A DNA stretch of 64,000 nucleotides, from assembly GCA_963801045.1 (NCBI GenBank), contig CAWDDC010000003.1, forward strand, positions 1 through 64,000. The letters are read 5' to 3'. How positions within the stretch are numbered: position 1 is the stretch's first letter; every line of letters begins with the position of its first letter. The translations under genes and the position numbers were made by a program. Below are positions 8,184-18,157 of this stretch, one piece after another. The DNA comes from JACCWP01 sp963801045. Lineage in GTDB: Bacteria; Actinomycetota; Actinomycetes; Propionibacteriales; Nocardioidaceae. Under the pieces are notes generated by a model. The model saw only the letters and a list, made by a program, of their open reading frames with translations, ran no database searches and was not told where the DNA came from.

Positions 8184-9350
8184 TTGCCCACTCCGCCGCT
8201 CGACCTGTTCGCCCTCGACGGGTTGCTCGACGACGAGGAACGGGCGATTCGCGACACCGTGCGCCGGTTCGGCGACGACCGGCTGCGCCCATACGTGGCG
8301 GAGTGGTTCGAGTCGGGCGAAGTGCCCGCGCGCGACCTGGCCAAGGAGCTCGGCGCCCTCGGCCTGCTCGGCATGCACCTGCAGGGGTACGGCTGCGCCG
8401 GCACCTCGGTGGTGGCCTACGGGATGGCGTGCCACGAGCTGGAGGCGGTCGACTCGGGGCTGCGCAGCCTGGTGTCGGTGCAGGGATCGCTGGCCATGTT
8501 CGCGATCCACCGCTACGGCAGCGAGGAGCAGAAGCAGGCGTGGCTGCCCGCGATGGCGGCCGGTGAGGCGATCGGCTGCTTCGGCCTCACCGAGCCCGAC
8601 GCGGGATCCGACCCCGGCGCGATGCGTACCAGCGCCCGGCGCGACGGCGACGACTGGGTGCTCGACGGGACCAAGCTGTGGATCACCAACGGCAGCGTCG
8701 CCGCTGTCGCGGTCGTCTGGGCACGCACCGACGACGGCATCCGCGGCTTCGTGGTGCCGACGGAGACGCCGGGCTTCACCGCCAACACGCTGCACCACAA
8801 GCTGTCGCTCCGCGCCTCGGTGAGCTCCGAGCTCGTGCTCGACGGCGTGCGGCTGCCGGCCGACGCGATGCTGCCCGAGGCGCAAGGGCTCGGCGCGCCG
8901 CTGAGCTGCCTGTCCGAGGCGCGGCTGGGCATCGTCTTCGGCGCGCTCGGGGCCGGCCGCGACAGCCTGGAGGCGGCGCTCGCGTACGCGGCCGAAAGGG
9001 AGGTCTTCGGCAAACCGCTCACCGGCTACCAGATCACCCAGACCAAGCTCGCCGACATGACCGTCGCCCTCGGCCCGGCGATGCTGCTGGCCGTGCACCT
9101 GGGCCGGCTCAAGGAGGCCGGCACGCTGCGGCCCGAGCAGGTCAGTCTCGGCAAGCTCAACAGCGTGCGGATCGCCCTCGACGTCGCCCGCGAGTGCCGC
9201 ACCATCCTCGGCGCCAGCGGCGTCACCACCGAGTACTCCCCGCTGCGGCACGCCAACAACCTCGAGTCGGTGCTCACCTACGAGGGCACCTCCGAGGTGC
9301 ACCAGCTGGTGATCGGCCAGGCCCTGACCGGCCTCTCCGCCTTCCGCTGA
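8184..9350 (+). CDS. gcdH: Acyl-CoA dehydrogenase, glutaryl-CoA dehydrogenase-like
   Basis: FAD enzyme that would oxidise and decarboxylate glutaryl-CoA to crotonyl-CoA, the last special step of lysine, cadaverine and 5-aminovalerate breakdown. It has 388 aa. Catalytic Glu367 sits in TYEGTSEVHQL, matching the base of human GCDH, and the segment ELEAVDSGLRSLVSVQGSLAM is close to the glutaryl-CoA dehydrogenase pattern. FAD-contact motifs GCFGLTEPDAGSDP and WITNG are present. The start is a TTG at 8184 with GAGGAG six bases upstream. Divergent from the first transporter operon, so it may be co-regulated. An isovaleryl- or short-chain acyl-CoA dehydrogenase is less likely. Confidence 0.85.
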   Translation: MPTPPLDLFALDGLLDDEERAIRDTVRRFGDDRLRPYVAEWFESGEVPARDLAKELGALGLLGMHLQGYGCAGTSVVAYGMACHELEAVDSGLRSLVSVQGSLAMFAIHRYGSEEQKQAWLPAMAAGEAIGCFGLTEPDAGSDPGAMRTSARRDGDDWVLDGTKLWITNGSVAAVAVVWARTDDGIRGFVVPTETPGFTANTLHHKLSLRASVSSELVLDGVRLPADAMLPEAQGLGAPLSCLSEARLGIVFGALGAGRDSLEAALAYAAEREVFGKPLTGYQITQTKLADMTVALGPAMLLAVHLGRLKEAGTLRPEQVSLGKLNSVRIALDVARECRTILGASGVTTEYSPLRHANNLESVLTYEGTSEVHQLVIGQALTGLSAFR

Positions 9351-9355
9351 CGCCT

Positions 9356-9387
9356 GCACCTTTCACTGGGTACCCAGTGAAAGGTGC
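9356..9387. repeat. 32-bp perfect palindrome after gcdH-like gene
   Basis: Each half is gcacctttcactgggt or its complement. A second, imperfect inverted repeat follows at about 9386-9420 (cgcggacccag / ctgggttcgcg). Both lie between convergent genes and probably end transcription, again without a T tract. Confidence 0.75.
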
Positions 9388-9481
9388 GCGGACCCAGAGT
9401 CATATCCCTGGGTTCGCGCGCCTTTCTCTGGGTTCGTGACGAGCACCCCGGCGCCCGTACGGTCCGCGCCGCGGCAGACGG

Positions 9482-10146
9482 TCAGGCGGACTCGCGGACG
9501 ACCAGCTCGGTCGGCAGCACGACGGACTCCACGGGCTCACCCTGGGCGGCCCGCACCACGAGCTCGCACATCTGCTCGGCGATCTGCTCGAACGGCTGCC
9601 GCACCGTGGTCAGCGGTGGGTCGACGGTGCGCGCCAACCGCGAGTCGTCGAAGCCGCCGACGGCAACGTCGTCCGGCACCGACAGCCCGTGCCGCCGCAG
9701 CGCGGCCAGCGCGCCGGCGGCCAGCAGGTCGGAGGCGACGAACACCGCGTCCGGCCGCGCACCACGTCCCAGCAGCTCGTCCATCGCCTTCTCGCCCGCC
9801 CGCGCCGTGTACTCGTCGGCGTGCACGATCAGGTCGCGGTTCGCGCGCCTGCCCAGGACCTCGGTGAACCCCTCCAACCGCTGCAGGCTGCCCGGGCCGT
9901 CCAGCGGCCCGCTCACCATGGCGATCCGCCGCCTCCCGAGACCCACCAGGTGCCGGGTCAGCTGCCGGGCACCCTCGCGGTCGTCCGCCGCGACATAGGC
10001 GATCTCCGACTCGTGGCCCAGCGGACGCCCGCACGCAACCGTGGGTACGGCACTCGCCGCCAGCTCCCCGAGGATCGGGTCATCGGAGTGCGTGGACACC
10101 AGCAGCACGCCGTCGACGTGCCCGCCACGGGTGTAGCGCAGCAGCC
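9482..10146 (-). pseudogene. LacI-family regulator, N-terminal DNA-binding half missing
   Basis: The last ~220 residues are a good periplasmic-binding-like effector domain of a LacI/GalR regulator: GGHVDGVLLVS, AYVAADDREGARQLTRHL, FVASDLLAAGALAALRRHG, VGGFDDSRLARTVDPPLTTVRQP. No helix-turn-helix or hinge precedes it. Upstream of about 10147 the frame is out-of-frame reading of an unrelated gene end on the other strand. The regulator has therefore lost about its first 110 residues to a deletion. It could be expressed only by chance and would not bind an operator. Its original sugar is unknown, but the neighbour suggests galactan or arabinogalactan. Confidence 0.8.
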
Positions 10147-10260
10147 TGGCCCTACGGCGACTGGGCGGAGGTGGCGCAGCGGCGGCCGGCCACGCTGTTC
10201 GACTGGCAGGGGCGCGGGTTGCCGGGCTTGGAGGCCTTCCGCCGCGACGCCATGCGCTGA
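10147..10260 (+). pseudogene. C-terminal remnant of a probable GH53 endo-galactanase
   Basis: Thirty-seven codons and a stop with no start. The peptide contains RPATLFDWQGRGLPGLEAF, which resembles the closing strand of GH53 arabinogalactan endo-beta-1,4-galactanases (compare ALFDFKGRPLSSLNVF in Bacillus GalA, from memory). It abuts the truncated LacI gene head-on, so one deletion may have removed everything between. Another glycoside hydrolase family is possible. Confidence 0.5.
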
Positions 10261-10272
10261 CCCGCCGCCACC

Positions 10273-10341
10273 CACGCCGATCTTCCGGCCGCACGCGCGC
10301 CATCGGGCGCGTGCGGCCGGAAGATCCGGACGATCGGCGTG
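10273..10341. terminator. Strong hairpin between GH53 remnant and AOC-like gene
   Basis: Perfect 20-bp arms (10279-10298 and 10307-10326, arm gatcttccggccgcacgcgc) around an 8-base loop, plus short outer arms cacgccgat / atcggcgtg. Placed between convergent genes; likely a bidirectional terminator. Confidence 0.7.
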
Positions 10342-10344
10342 CCG

Positions 10345-10902
10345 TCAGTTGAGCTCGATGCGGAAGATGTCACTGCCACCGGGCCCGGGCACGACGTGCA
10401 TGACACCGGACGCCCTCCGGAACTTCCAGGTGCCACCGGTGACGGCCAGCACCAGTCCCTCGCCCTGCCAGGAGGCGCCGGCGACGACGATCTTGCCGCG
10501 ACGCAGGTTCAGCGTCCCCTCGCAGTCGAAGACGCGTCCCATGAACACGCACCGCGCGATGTCCTTGCCGACGCGCTTGCCCGTACGCGGGTTGACCAGC
10601 TTCTCGCGTGAAGATGAAGCCGTCACCGGCGTCGAACTGCCCGTCCCCGTCGATGTCCATGTCCGCCTCGCGCAGTGTCACCGCGCGCAGCCGGATGACG
10701 CGGCTCGGGCCACCGGCGCCCGGTCGACCTTGGGCAGCGCCGTCTGCGTGGCCGGCCAGCCGCCGTCCGGGAAGTCCTCGCCCTCGGCAGTTGCGGAGCC
10801 TGCCGTGGTCACGGCGAGGGTCGATCCGATCAGCGCCAGCGCGCCCACCGCCACAGCGATCTGCGTGCGACGAGAGCTCCATGCCTTCTGCAGTCGTGAC
10901 AT
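10345..10902 (-). CDS. Secreted allene-oxide-cyclase-barrel protein (two frameshifts)
   Basis: A signal peptide (AVAVGALALIGSTLAVTTAG) precedes a mature domain of the AOC-like calycin barrel type: DIARCVFMGRVFDCEGTLNL, then GEGLVLAVTGGTWKFRRASG and a closing DIFRIEL strand. Bacterial members are secreted and of unknown function. A DxDGDGxxD loop (DIDGDGQFDAGDGF) between the strands looks like an EF-hand or dockerin calcium loop and is unusual here. Frame breaks lie near 10715 and 10605; across them the product is about 185 aa. The ATG at 10902 has AGGAAGGGG upstream. It stands alone between speB and the LacI remnant. Confidence 0.7.
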
Positions 10903-11068
10903 GGCGATCCCCTTCCTGACACCCGCCCCGTGCGGGCCGTCGTTCTGCACGCTAGGACCGCTGGGCCGCCCCGGGCCTGGCCCGATCGGGTGGTTCGGGA
11001 TGGCGCCATCGCACCGGCCCGACTGGTGCAGTCGTGCACGTGCGGGTGGTGCCGCGGCGCAGGTCTGG

Positions 11069-12070
11069 TCAGCGACCCTCGAGCAGCGGGCCGGCCGGGT
11101 CGTGCGTCAGGCCGCGGCGGCGGGCGGCGATCCCGCTCAGCGCCTCCAGCACCACCCGGCTGGCCAGCAGCGCGGTGATGTCGGCGTGGTCGTACGGCGG
11201 CGACACCTCGACCACGTCCATGCCGACCACCGGCAGCTCCAGACAGATCCGGCGGACGGCGTCGAGCAGCTGGCGTGAGGTGAGCCCGCCGGGCTCGGGG
11301 GTGCCGGTGCCCGGCGCGTGGGCCGGGTCGGCGACGTCGATGTCGACCGACAGGAAGACGCCGACGCATTCGTCCATGGCGATGCCGAACGACTCGGTGA
11401 GGCAGTCGTCGAGGCCGCGGGCGACGATCTCGGTCATCTCGTAGCAGCGCATCTGCTGCTCGGCCATCCAGGCCATCGTCTCCGGGCCCGGCCAGTAGCC
11501 GTGCAGCCCGATCTGCAGGAACCGGTCGCCGCGCAGTGCACCGGACTCGATCAGCCGGCGCATCGGCGCGCCGTGCCCGTACAGCGACCCGAACTCGATG
11601 TCGCCGGTGTCGGCGTGGCTGTCGAAGTGCAGCATCGAGACCTTGCCGGTGCCGTGGTGGCGGGCCACGCCGGTCGCGTCCGGCAGCGCGATCGCGTGGT
11701 CGCCACCGAGCACGAGCGGGATCGCTCCGGCGGCCGCGACCGCGTGCACGACCGGCTCCAGGTCGGCAAGGGCGCGCTCGACGTCACCGGAGAACATCTC
11801 GACGTCCCCGCCGTCGCGCACCACCAGGTCGGTCAGCCCGTCGGCGCGCAGCGCGAGGTGCGGGCGGGAGCCGTCGTGGCCGAGGTAGCAGGCCTGCCGG
11901 ATCGCCTGCGGGCCGAAGCGGGTGCCGGGCCGGTGCGAGGTGCCGCCGTCGAACGGCGCCCCGATGATCACCACGTCGGCGCCGTCGTACGAGGCCGGCT
12001 CGGTCAGGTCGCAGGCCGGGACGCCGAGGAAGGTGAAGTCCGGTCCGTACTGCTGGCCGTACCGTGTCAT
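11069..12070 (-). CDS. speB: Agmatinase / guanidino-acid ureohydrolase
   Basis: Mn-dependent ureohydrolase, 333 aa, splitting agmatine into putrescine and urea (or 4-guanidinobutyrate into GABA and urea). The metal ligands are all present: GGDHA (His125), DSHAD (Asp150, His152, Asp154) and SVDIDVADPAHAPG (Asp243, Asp245). It is divergent from the aminotransferase at 12190, sharing a 119-base promoter region. It would feed putrescine into the pathway encoded around it. Guanidinobutyrase cannot be excluded, since family members differ in specificity by few residues. Intact. Confidence 0.9.
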   Translation of the reverse strand: MTRYGQQYGPDFTFLGVPACDLTEPASYDGADVVIIGAPFDGGTSHRPGTRFGPQAIRQACYLGHDGSRPHLALRADGLTDLVVRDGGDVEMFSGDVERALADLEPVVHAVAAAGAIPLVLGGDHAIALPDATGVARHHGTGKVSMLHFDSHADTGDIEFGSLYGHGAPMRRLIESGALRGDRFLQIGLHGYWPGPETMAWMAEQQMRCYEMTEIVARGLDDCLTESFGIAMDECVGVFLSVDIDVADPAHAPGTGTPEPGGLTSRQLLDAVRRICLELPVVGMDVVEVSPPYDHADITALLASRVVLEALSGIAARRRGLTHDPAGPLLEGR

Positions 12071-12189
12071 GACATCTCCACCTAACCGGGACAGGCGACG
12101 AAATCCGTGGAGAGCCTGTCATGTGGTTGACGGAATGGGAACCACAACGGGACGATGAGTGCGGATACGTGCGACTTCAAGGAGACTTC

Positions 12190-13588
12190 ATGACGACCAC
12201 CCCGCAGGACGTGCCGCAGGCGCCGGACCACTCACGCCAGCAGCAGGCGGCTCGCGACCACCTGTGGATGCACTTCAGCCGGCACTCCGCCGATCCCGAG
12301 GTCGACGTGCCGACGATCGTGCGCGGCGACGGGCCGTACATCTACGACTCGCACGGCAAGCGCTACCTGGACGCGCTGGCCGGGCTGTTCGTGGTGCAGG
12401 CCGGTCACGGGCGCACCGAGCTCGCCGAGGCCGCCGCCAAGCAGGCCAGCGAGCTGGCGTTCTTCCCGCTGTGGTCCTACGCCCACCCCACCGCGATCGA
12501 CCTCGCCGCCCGGCTGGCCGACTACGCGCCCGGCGACCTCAACCGGGTGTTCTTCACCACCGGCGGCGGCGAGGCGGTCGAGAGCGCGTGGAAGCTCGCC
12601 AAGCAGTACTTCAAGCTCACCGGCAGGCCGACCAAGCACAAGGTGATCAGCCGGACGATCGCCTACCACGGCACCCCGCAGGGCGCGTTGTCCATCACCG
12701 GGCTGCCGGGGATGAAGGCGCCGTTCGAGCCGCTGGTGCCGAGCACGTTCCGGGTGCCCAACACCAACATCTACCGCGCCCCCGAGCACGGCGACGACCC
12801 CGAGGCCTTCGGCCGCTGGGCGGCCGACCGGATCGACGAGGCGATCGAGTTCGAGGGCCCGGACACCGTGGCGTGCGTGTTCCTCGAGCCGGTGCAGAAC
12901 TCCGGCGGCTGCTTCCCGCCGCCGCCCGGCTACTTCCAGCGGGTCCGCGAGATCTGCGACAAGCACGACGTGCTGCTGGTCTCGGACGAGGTCATCTGCG
13001 CGTTCGGCCGGCTCGGGCACATGTTCGCCGCCGACCGCTACGACTACCAGCCGGACATCATCACCTGCGCCAAGGGCCTGACGTCCGGCTACTCGCCGCT
13101 CGGCGCGATGATCGCCACCGACCGGCTGTTCGAGCCGTTCGCCGACGGGGCGAACATGTTCCTGCACGGCTACACCTTCGGCGGCCACCCGGTGTCCGCC
13201 GCGGTGGCGATGGCCAACCTCGACATCTTCGAGCGCGAGCAGCTCAACGAGCACGTGCTCGAGACCGAGGGCGGGTTCCGCGCGACGCTGGAGAAGCTCA
13301 ACGACCTGCCGATCGTCGGCGACGTACGCGGCGACGGGTACTTCTACGGCATCGAGATGGTCAAGGACAAGGCCACCAAGGAGACGTTCACCGAGCGCGG
13401 AGTCCGAGCGGCTGCTGCGCGGCTTCCTCTCCAAGGCGCTGTTCGACGCCGGGCTCTACTGCCGCGCCGACGACCGCGGCGACCCGGTCATCCAGCTCGC
13501 GCCGCCGCTGATCTGCGACCAGAGCCACTTCGACTTCATCGAGCAGGTGCTGCGCGACGTGCTCACCCGCGCCTGGGACCGCCTCTGA
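12190..13588 (+). CDS. Class III aminotransferase (one frameshift near 13400)
   Basis: PLP omega-aminotransferase of about 465 aa, likely acting on putrescine, GABA or a related amine with pyruvate as acceptor. Asp266 is in SDEVICAFGRLG and the PLP Lys295 in CAKGLTSGYSPLG; GGGEAVESAWKLAKQY binds the phosphate. AAGGAG lies five bases before the ATG. One extra base near 13400 breaks the last 60 residues; reading past it restores the family C-terminus and the TGA at 13586. It is divergent from speB, and convergent with the next aminotransferase across a palindrome. Confidence 0.9.
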
Positions 13589-13601
13589 CGCCCCACTCCC
13601 C

Positions 13602-13653
13602 CGACTTGTCACCGTCTCGTTGAGTCCTGGCTCAACGTGGCGGTGACAACTCG
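13602..13653. repeat. Intergenic palindrome, family copy 2
   Basis: Arms cgacttgtcaccg (13602-13614) and cggtgacaactcg (13641-13653) with one mismatch, and an inner hairpin cgttgag / ctcaacg. It lies between convergent aminotransferase genes. Same core as 1125-1176. Confidence 0.8.
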
Positions 13654-13663
13654 TTCGGGGTGG

Positions 13664-14949
13664 CTAGGCGAGGGAGGCGCGGACGGCGTCGACCAGCAGG
13701 CCGAGGCCCTCCCGGGCCTCGGCCTCGCTCAGCGTGAGCGGCGGCGCCACCCGCAGGCAGTTGCCGTGCAGGCCGCCCTTGCCGATCAGCAGCCCGCGCT
13801 CGCGGGTCGCCTCCAGCACGGCGGACGCCGCGGCAGGGTCGGGCTCGCCGGTGCCAGGGCGCGCCAGCTCGACGCCGATCATCAGCCCCTTGCCGCGCAC
13901 CTCGAGCACACCCGGCAGGTCGCCGAACGCCTCCCGCAGACCGTCGAGCAGCAGCCGCCCGACGACCGCCGCCTGCTGCTGCAGGTCGTGCTCGAGCACG
14001 TAGTCGAGCGTGGCGTTGGCCGCGGCCGCGGACGATCGGGTTGCCGCCGAACGTCGAGATGGAGTTGGCGGTCAGGCAGTCCATCAGGTCGGCGCGGGCC
14101 ACGACGCCGCCGATCGCCGTCCCGTTGCCGAGGCCCTTGGCGAAGGTGAGCGCGTCGGGCTGCACGCCGTGCGCCTCGTAGCCCCAGAAGTGGTCGCCGG
14201 TGCGGCCCCACCCGGTCTGCACCTCGTCGCTGATGAACAGGATGCCGTGCTCGGCGAGCACCTCGGCGTACGCGCCCAGCAGCCCGTCCGGCGGGATCGC
14301 GAAGCCGCCGACGCCCTGCACCGGCTCGGCGATCATGCACGCCACGTCGCCGGCGGTCGTCGTCGCGAGCAGGTCGCGCAGGTCGGCCACGCACGCATCG
14401 ATGTACGCGCGGTCGTCGAGCCCGGCGAAGGCGCCGCACCTTGCGACCACCCTGCGCGTACGTCACCTGCACCGGGCTCAGGCTGGACGCCGACCAGCCC
14501 CGGTTGCCGGTCACGGCGACGGTGCCGAAGCCCCGCCCGTGATAGCTGTTGCGCAGCGCGATCACCTGGTTGCTGCCGCGGGCCTGGGTGGCGAGCAGCA
14601 TCGCGGCCTCGTTGGCCTCCGTGCCGGAGCAGGTGAAGAACACCTTGGCGTCCGGGATGCCGGAGAGCCGCGCGAGCTTCTCGGCCAGCTCGACCTGCCC
14701 GCGCAGCAGGTAGAGCGTCGACGTGTGCAGCACACCGCGCCCGAGCTGCTCGTCGATCGCCGCGCGCACCTCGGGCACGTCGTAGCCGAGCATGTTGGTG
14801 AGGATCCCGGCGAAGAAGTCGAGGTACTCGCGCCCGTCCGACGCCGTCACGCGGCAGCCCTTGCCGGACACGATCTCCATCGGCTCGTCGTAGTACAGCG
14901 CCAGCCACGAGGGCATCACCGCCTTGTGCCGCGCCAGCAGGTCGTCCAT
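13664..14949 (-). CDS. Class III aminotransferase (two frameshifts)
   Basis: PLP aminotransferase of about 427 aa once the extra bases near 14030 and 14432 are skipped. CSGTEANEAAMLLATQ binds the phosphate, SDEVQTGWGRTGDHFWGYE carries the Asp, and FAKGLGNGTAIGG the PLP Lys. The sequence resembles the AGXT2 / 4-aminobutyrate branch and differs from the two paralogues at 2 and 12190. GAGGAGG lies five bases before the ATG at 14949. It is the last gene of the second polyamine operon, 58 bases after the FAD oxidoreductase, and may handle GABA or 5-aminovalerate. Confidence 0.88.
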
Positions 14950-15007
14950 CGCCGCCTCCTCAGGAATCACCGTGCACATCCTCCGACTCTCACGAGTCAC
15001 TGTCTGC

Positions 15008-16421
15008 TCACGAGTCGAAGCCCAGTCCCAGCCTGTCCATCGTCCTCAGCCACAGGTTGTCACGCCCGGTACGGTCCGCCCGCACCATCGACCGCTTCGT
15101 CGCCTCGATGCCGACCCAGCGCAACGGCTCGGGCGGGAACGGCATCGGCCTGCTCGCCGCACCATCGGCCAGCCCGGTGCGCTCGGTGTCCAGACCGTCG
15201 ACCAGGTCCAGCGCGGTGTCGGCGGCGAAGCGGGTCGCTGCGACGCCGAGCCCGGTGAAGCCGAGCGCGTACGCCACCTGCCCGCGCATCGCCGTGCCCC
15301 AGAAGCAGCAGAACCGGGTGCACGTGTCGATCACACCGCCCCACGCGTGGCTGATCCCGATGCCCGCCAGCTGCGGGAAGGTCTCGAGCAGGTGCGTCAC
15401 GAGCACCCGGTAGGTCGCGTCGCGGTGCTCGGTGTGCGGACCGGTCCCGCTGCCGTAGTGGTAGATCGCGTCGTAGCCACCGAACAGCAGACGGTCGTCA
15501 CGCGTCAGCCGGTAGTAGTGGAAGAGGTTGCCCGCGTCGCCGACCCCCTCGCGACCGGCCCAGCCGACGGCCGCCCGCTGCTCGTGCGTCGAGCGGCTCG
15601 GTCACCACCGAGTAGTCGTGCACCGGCACCGTCATCAGCCGCAGCCGGCGCAGCAGCGGCCGGGACGCGTTGGTGCCCAGCACCACCCGCCCGGCACGTA
15701 CCCGCGCCTGCTCCGTACGGCACACGCACGCCGGCGCCGTCACGCTCGATGCCGACGACCGGCGACTGCTCGTGCAGGCGTACGCCGAGGTCGAGGCACG
15801 CCTGCCGCAGCCCCCAGGCGAGCCGGGCGGGCTCGACCATCACCACCTCGGGGTCGTATCAGGGCAGCCAGGTAGGTCGGCGACGCGACCCGGGCCCTGG
15901 TCTGCTCGGCGTCCAGCAACCGGACCGGCAGACCGGCGGCCCGCATCTGCTCGGCCTCCTCGACCACCCCGGCCACCTCGTGCTCGCGGGTCGCCACCGC
16001 GAGCTCGCCGGTGCGCTCGAGACCGCAGTCGATGCCGTACCGCGCCACCGTGTCGACCAGGCCGTCGATGTTCTCGCCGCCCAGCCGCAGCAGTGTCGGC
16101 ATCTCGTCCGGCCAGCGCGCAGTCCCGTTGGCGAAGCCGTGGGTCAGGCTGGGCTCGGCGAACCCGCCGTTGCGCCCGCTGGCGGCCTCACCGCACCGGC
16201 CGGCCTCGAGCACCACGACGTCGCGGCCGGGATCGCGCTCCTTCGCCCGCAGCGCGGTCCACAGCCCGGTGTAGCCGCCGCCGACCACGACGAGGTCGGC
16301 CCGCGGTGTCAGCGCTGAGCGGGGCCAGCGGGTCCGGCCGGCGCGGATCGTCCAGCCAGAACGGCATCCGCCGGGCACCGGCCAGGGCTGCATCGGCCGG
16401 CGCGTCGAGGGCAGTGGTCAT
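15008..16421 (-). CDS. PuuB-like FAD-dependent amine oxidoreductase (four frameshifts)
   Basis: D-amino-acid-oxidase-fold flavoprotein, related to gamma-glutamylputrescine oxidase. The FAD loop is VVVGGGYTGLWTALRAKE, followed by GEAASGRNGGF, the second dinucleotide motif of this family. The C-terminal part has HAWGGVIDTCTRF and ALGFTGLGVAATRFAAD. Single extra bases near 16310, 15860, 15730 and 15600 break the frame; together about 469 aa, the usual length. It overlaps the permease stop by ATGA. It likely oxidises an amine delivered by the adjacent transporter, giving the aldehyde used by the ALDH at 20549. Confidence 0.85.
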
Positions 16422-17241
16422 GCCGCGGCGCGCTCGCGGCGCCGCCGGGTGGCCTCGCCGCCGACGACCAGGACGATCGCGATGGCGAACATGGCCGTGC
16501 CGACCACGTTGATCTGCATCGGGATCTGCTTCTGCGCGGCGCCCCAGACGAACATCGGGAACGTCGTCGTGTTGCCGGCGTTGAGGTTGGTGATGATGAA
16601 GTCGTCGAAGCTCAGCGAGAACGCCAGCAGCGCAGCGCCGAGGATGCCCGGGAACACCAGCGGGAACGTGACCCGCCAGAACGTCTGCCACTCGTTGGCA
16701 TACAGATCCATCGCCGCCTGTTCGAGCCGCGAGTCCATGCCCGGTCAGCCGCGCCTTGACCGTCACGACGACGAACGACAGGCAGAACATGATGTGCGCG
16801 ATCAGGATCGTCCAGAAGCCGAGCTGGCCGCCGAAGCCGGACGCGACGAACAGCGCCAGCAGCGACGAGCCCATCACGATCTCGGGCGAGGCCATCGGCA
16901 GGAAGATGACCAGGTTGGCCGCGCCGCGGCCGGCGAACCGGTGCCGCACCAGGGCGAACGCCATCAGCGTGCCGAGCAGCGGTGGCGCCGAGCGTCGCCA
17001 GCAGCCCGATCTGGACGCTGCGCACCAGCGAGTCGCACATGTCCAGCGGCCCGCACGGGTCGGTCCAGTTGTTCAGCGTCGAGCTGCCGAAGGCGTACAG
17101 GTTCGCGCGACGGCGGCGTGGTTGAAGCTCATCGCCGACCACGATGGCGATCGGCACGAACATGTAGATCAGCACCAGGATGCCGATCGTCATGATCAGG
17201 TGGTCGGAGACCCAGCGGCCGGCGCGCTGCAGCGGGCTCAC
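16418..17241 (-). CDS. Polyamine-type ABC permease (PotC-like), system 2 (frameshifted)
   Basis: About 273 aa across breaks near 17110-17130 (two), 16985 and 16738. The segments read IMTIGILVLIYMFVPIAIVV, MAFALVRHRFAGRGAANLVI, the EAA-like loop QAAMDLYANEWQTFWRVTFP, and FSLSFDDFIITNLNAG, all PotC features. The GTG start overlaps the PotB-like stop (GTGA). It pairs with the permease at 17238. Less similar in sequence to system 1 than expected for a recent duplication, so the two systems probably differ in ligand. Confidence 0.87.
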
Positions 17242-18157
17242 ACCAGGTCCTCCGTCCCCGCGCGGCGGATGTAGAACAGCACCATGGCGACGATCAGCAG
17301 CATCAGGATCATCGACAGCGCGCCGGCGGTCGGGTAGAGGTTGGCATCGGTGAACAGCGTCTGGATGACGTTGCCGAGCATCCGGTCGTTGGGGCTGCCG
17401 AGCAGCTCGGCGTTGATGTAGTCGCCGGCGGCCGGGATGAAGGTCAGCAGCGTGCCGGCCACGACTCCCGGCAACGACAGCGGGAACGTCACCTTGGCGA
17501 ACCCGCGGATCGGCGAGGCGTAGAGGTCGCTGGCGGCCTCGATCAGCCGCGGGTCGATCTTCTCCAGGCTGGCGTACAGCGGCAGCACCATGAACGGCAG
17601 GAAGTTGTACGTCAGCCCCATCACCACGGCGAACGACGTGGCGAGCAGCCGGCCGTCCGTCGCCGAGCAGGCCCGACCGTCTGCAGCGTGCCGACCACCC
17701 AGCCGTTGTCGGAGAGGATCAGCTGCCAGGACAGCGTGCGGATCAGGAAGCTGGTGAAGAACGGTGCGATGACGAGCACCAGCATCAGGTTGCGCCAGCG
17801 CCCGGCCTTGAAGGCGATCGCGTAGGCCAGCGGGTAGCCGATCAGCAGGCACAGCAGCGTGGCGATGCCGCCGAAGACCAGCGAGCGCACCAACGGCTGC
17901 CAGTAGTCGGCGAGCGCGTCGGCGTAGTTGGCGAAGTGCCACGTCATGTCGTAGCCGCCGAGGACGCTGCCGGCCGGGTCGTACAGGCTGGTCGCGATCA
18001 GGGAGTAGAACGGCACCACGAAGAACAGCGCCAGCCACAGCGCGCCGGGAAGCAGCAGCAGGTAGCCGGTCGGCGACCGCTGCCGCTTCGTGCCGGCGTC
18101 GGGCGGCGGGCTCGTCCGGGGGCGCGTCCGGCCGGCGCCGCCGTCGGTCGCGGCCAT
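17238..18157 (-). CDS. Polyamine-type ABC permease (PotB-like), system 2 (frameshifted)
   Basis: About 305 aa with two extra bases near 17670-17685. A charged N-terminus precedes YLLLLPGALWLALFFVVPFY, then further membrane segments. The EAA loop reads EAASDLYASPIRGFAKVTFP and FIPAAGDYINAELLG follows, as in PotB. The ATG at 18157 overlaps the ATPase stop. Upstream half is intact through RTLSWQLILSDNGWV. Confidence 0.88.
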
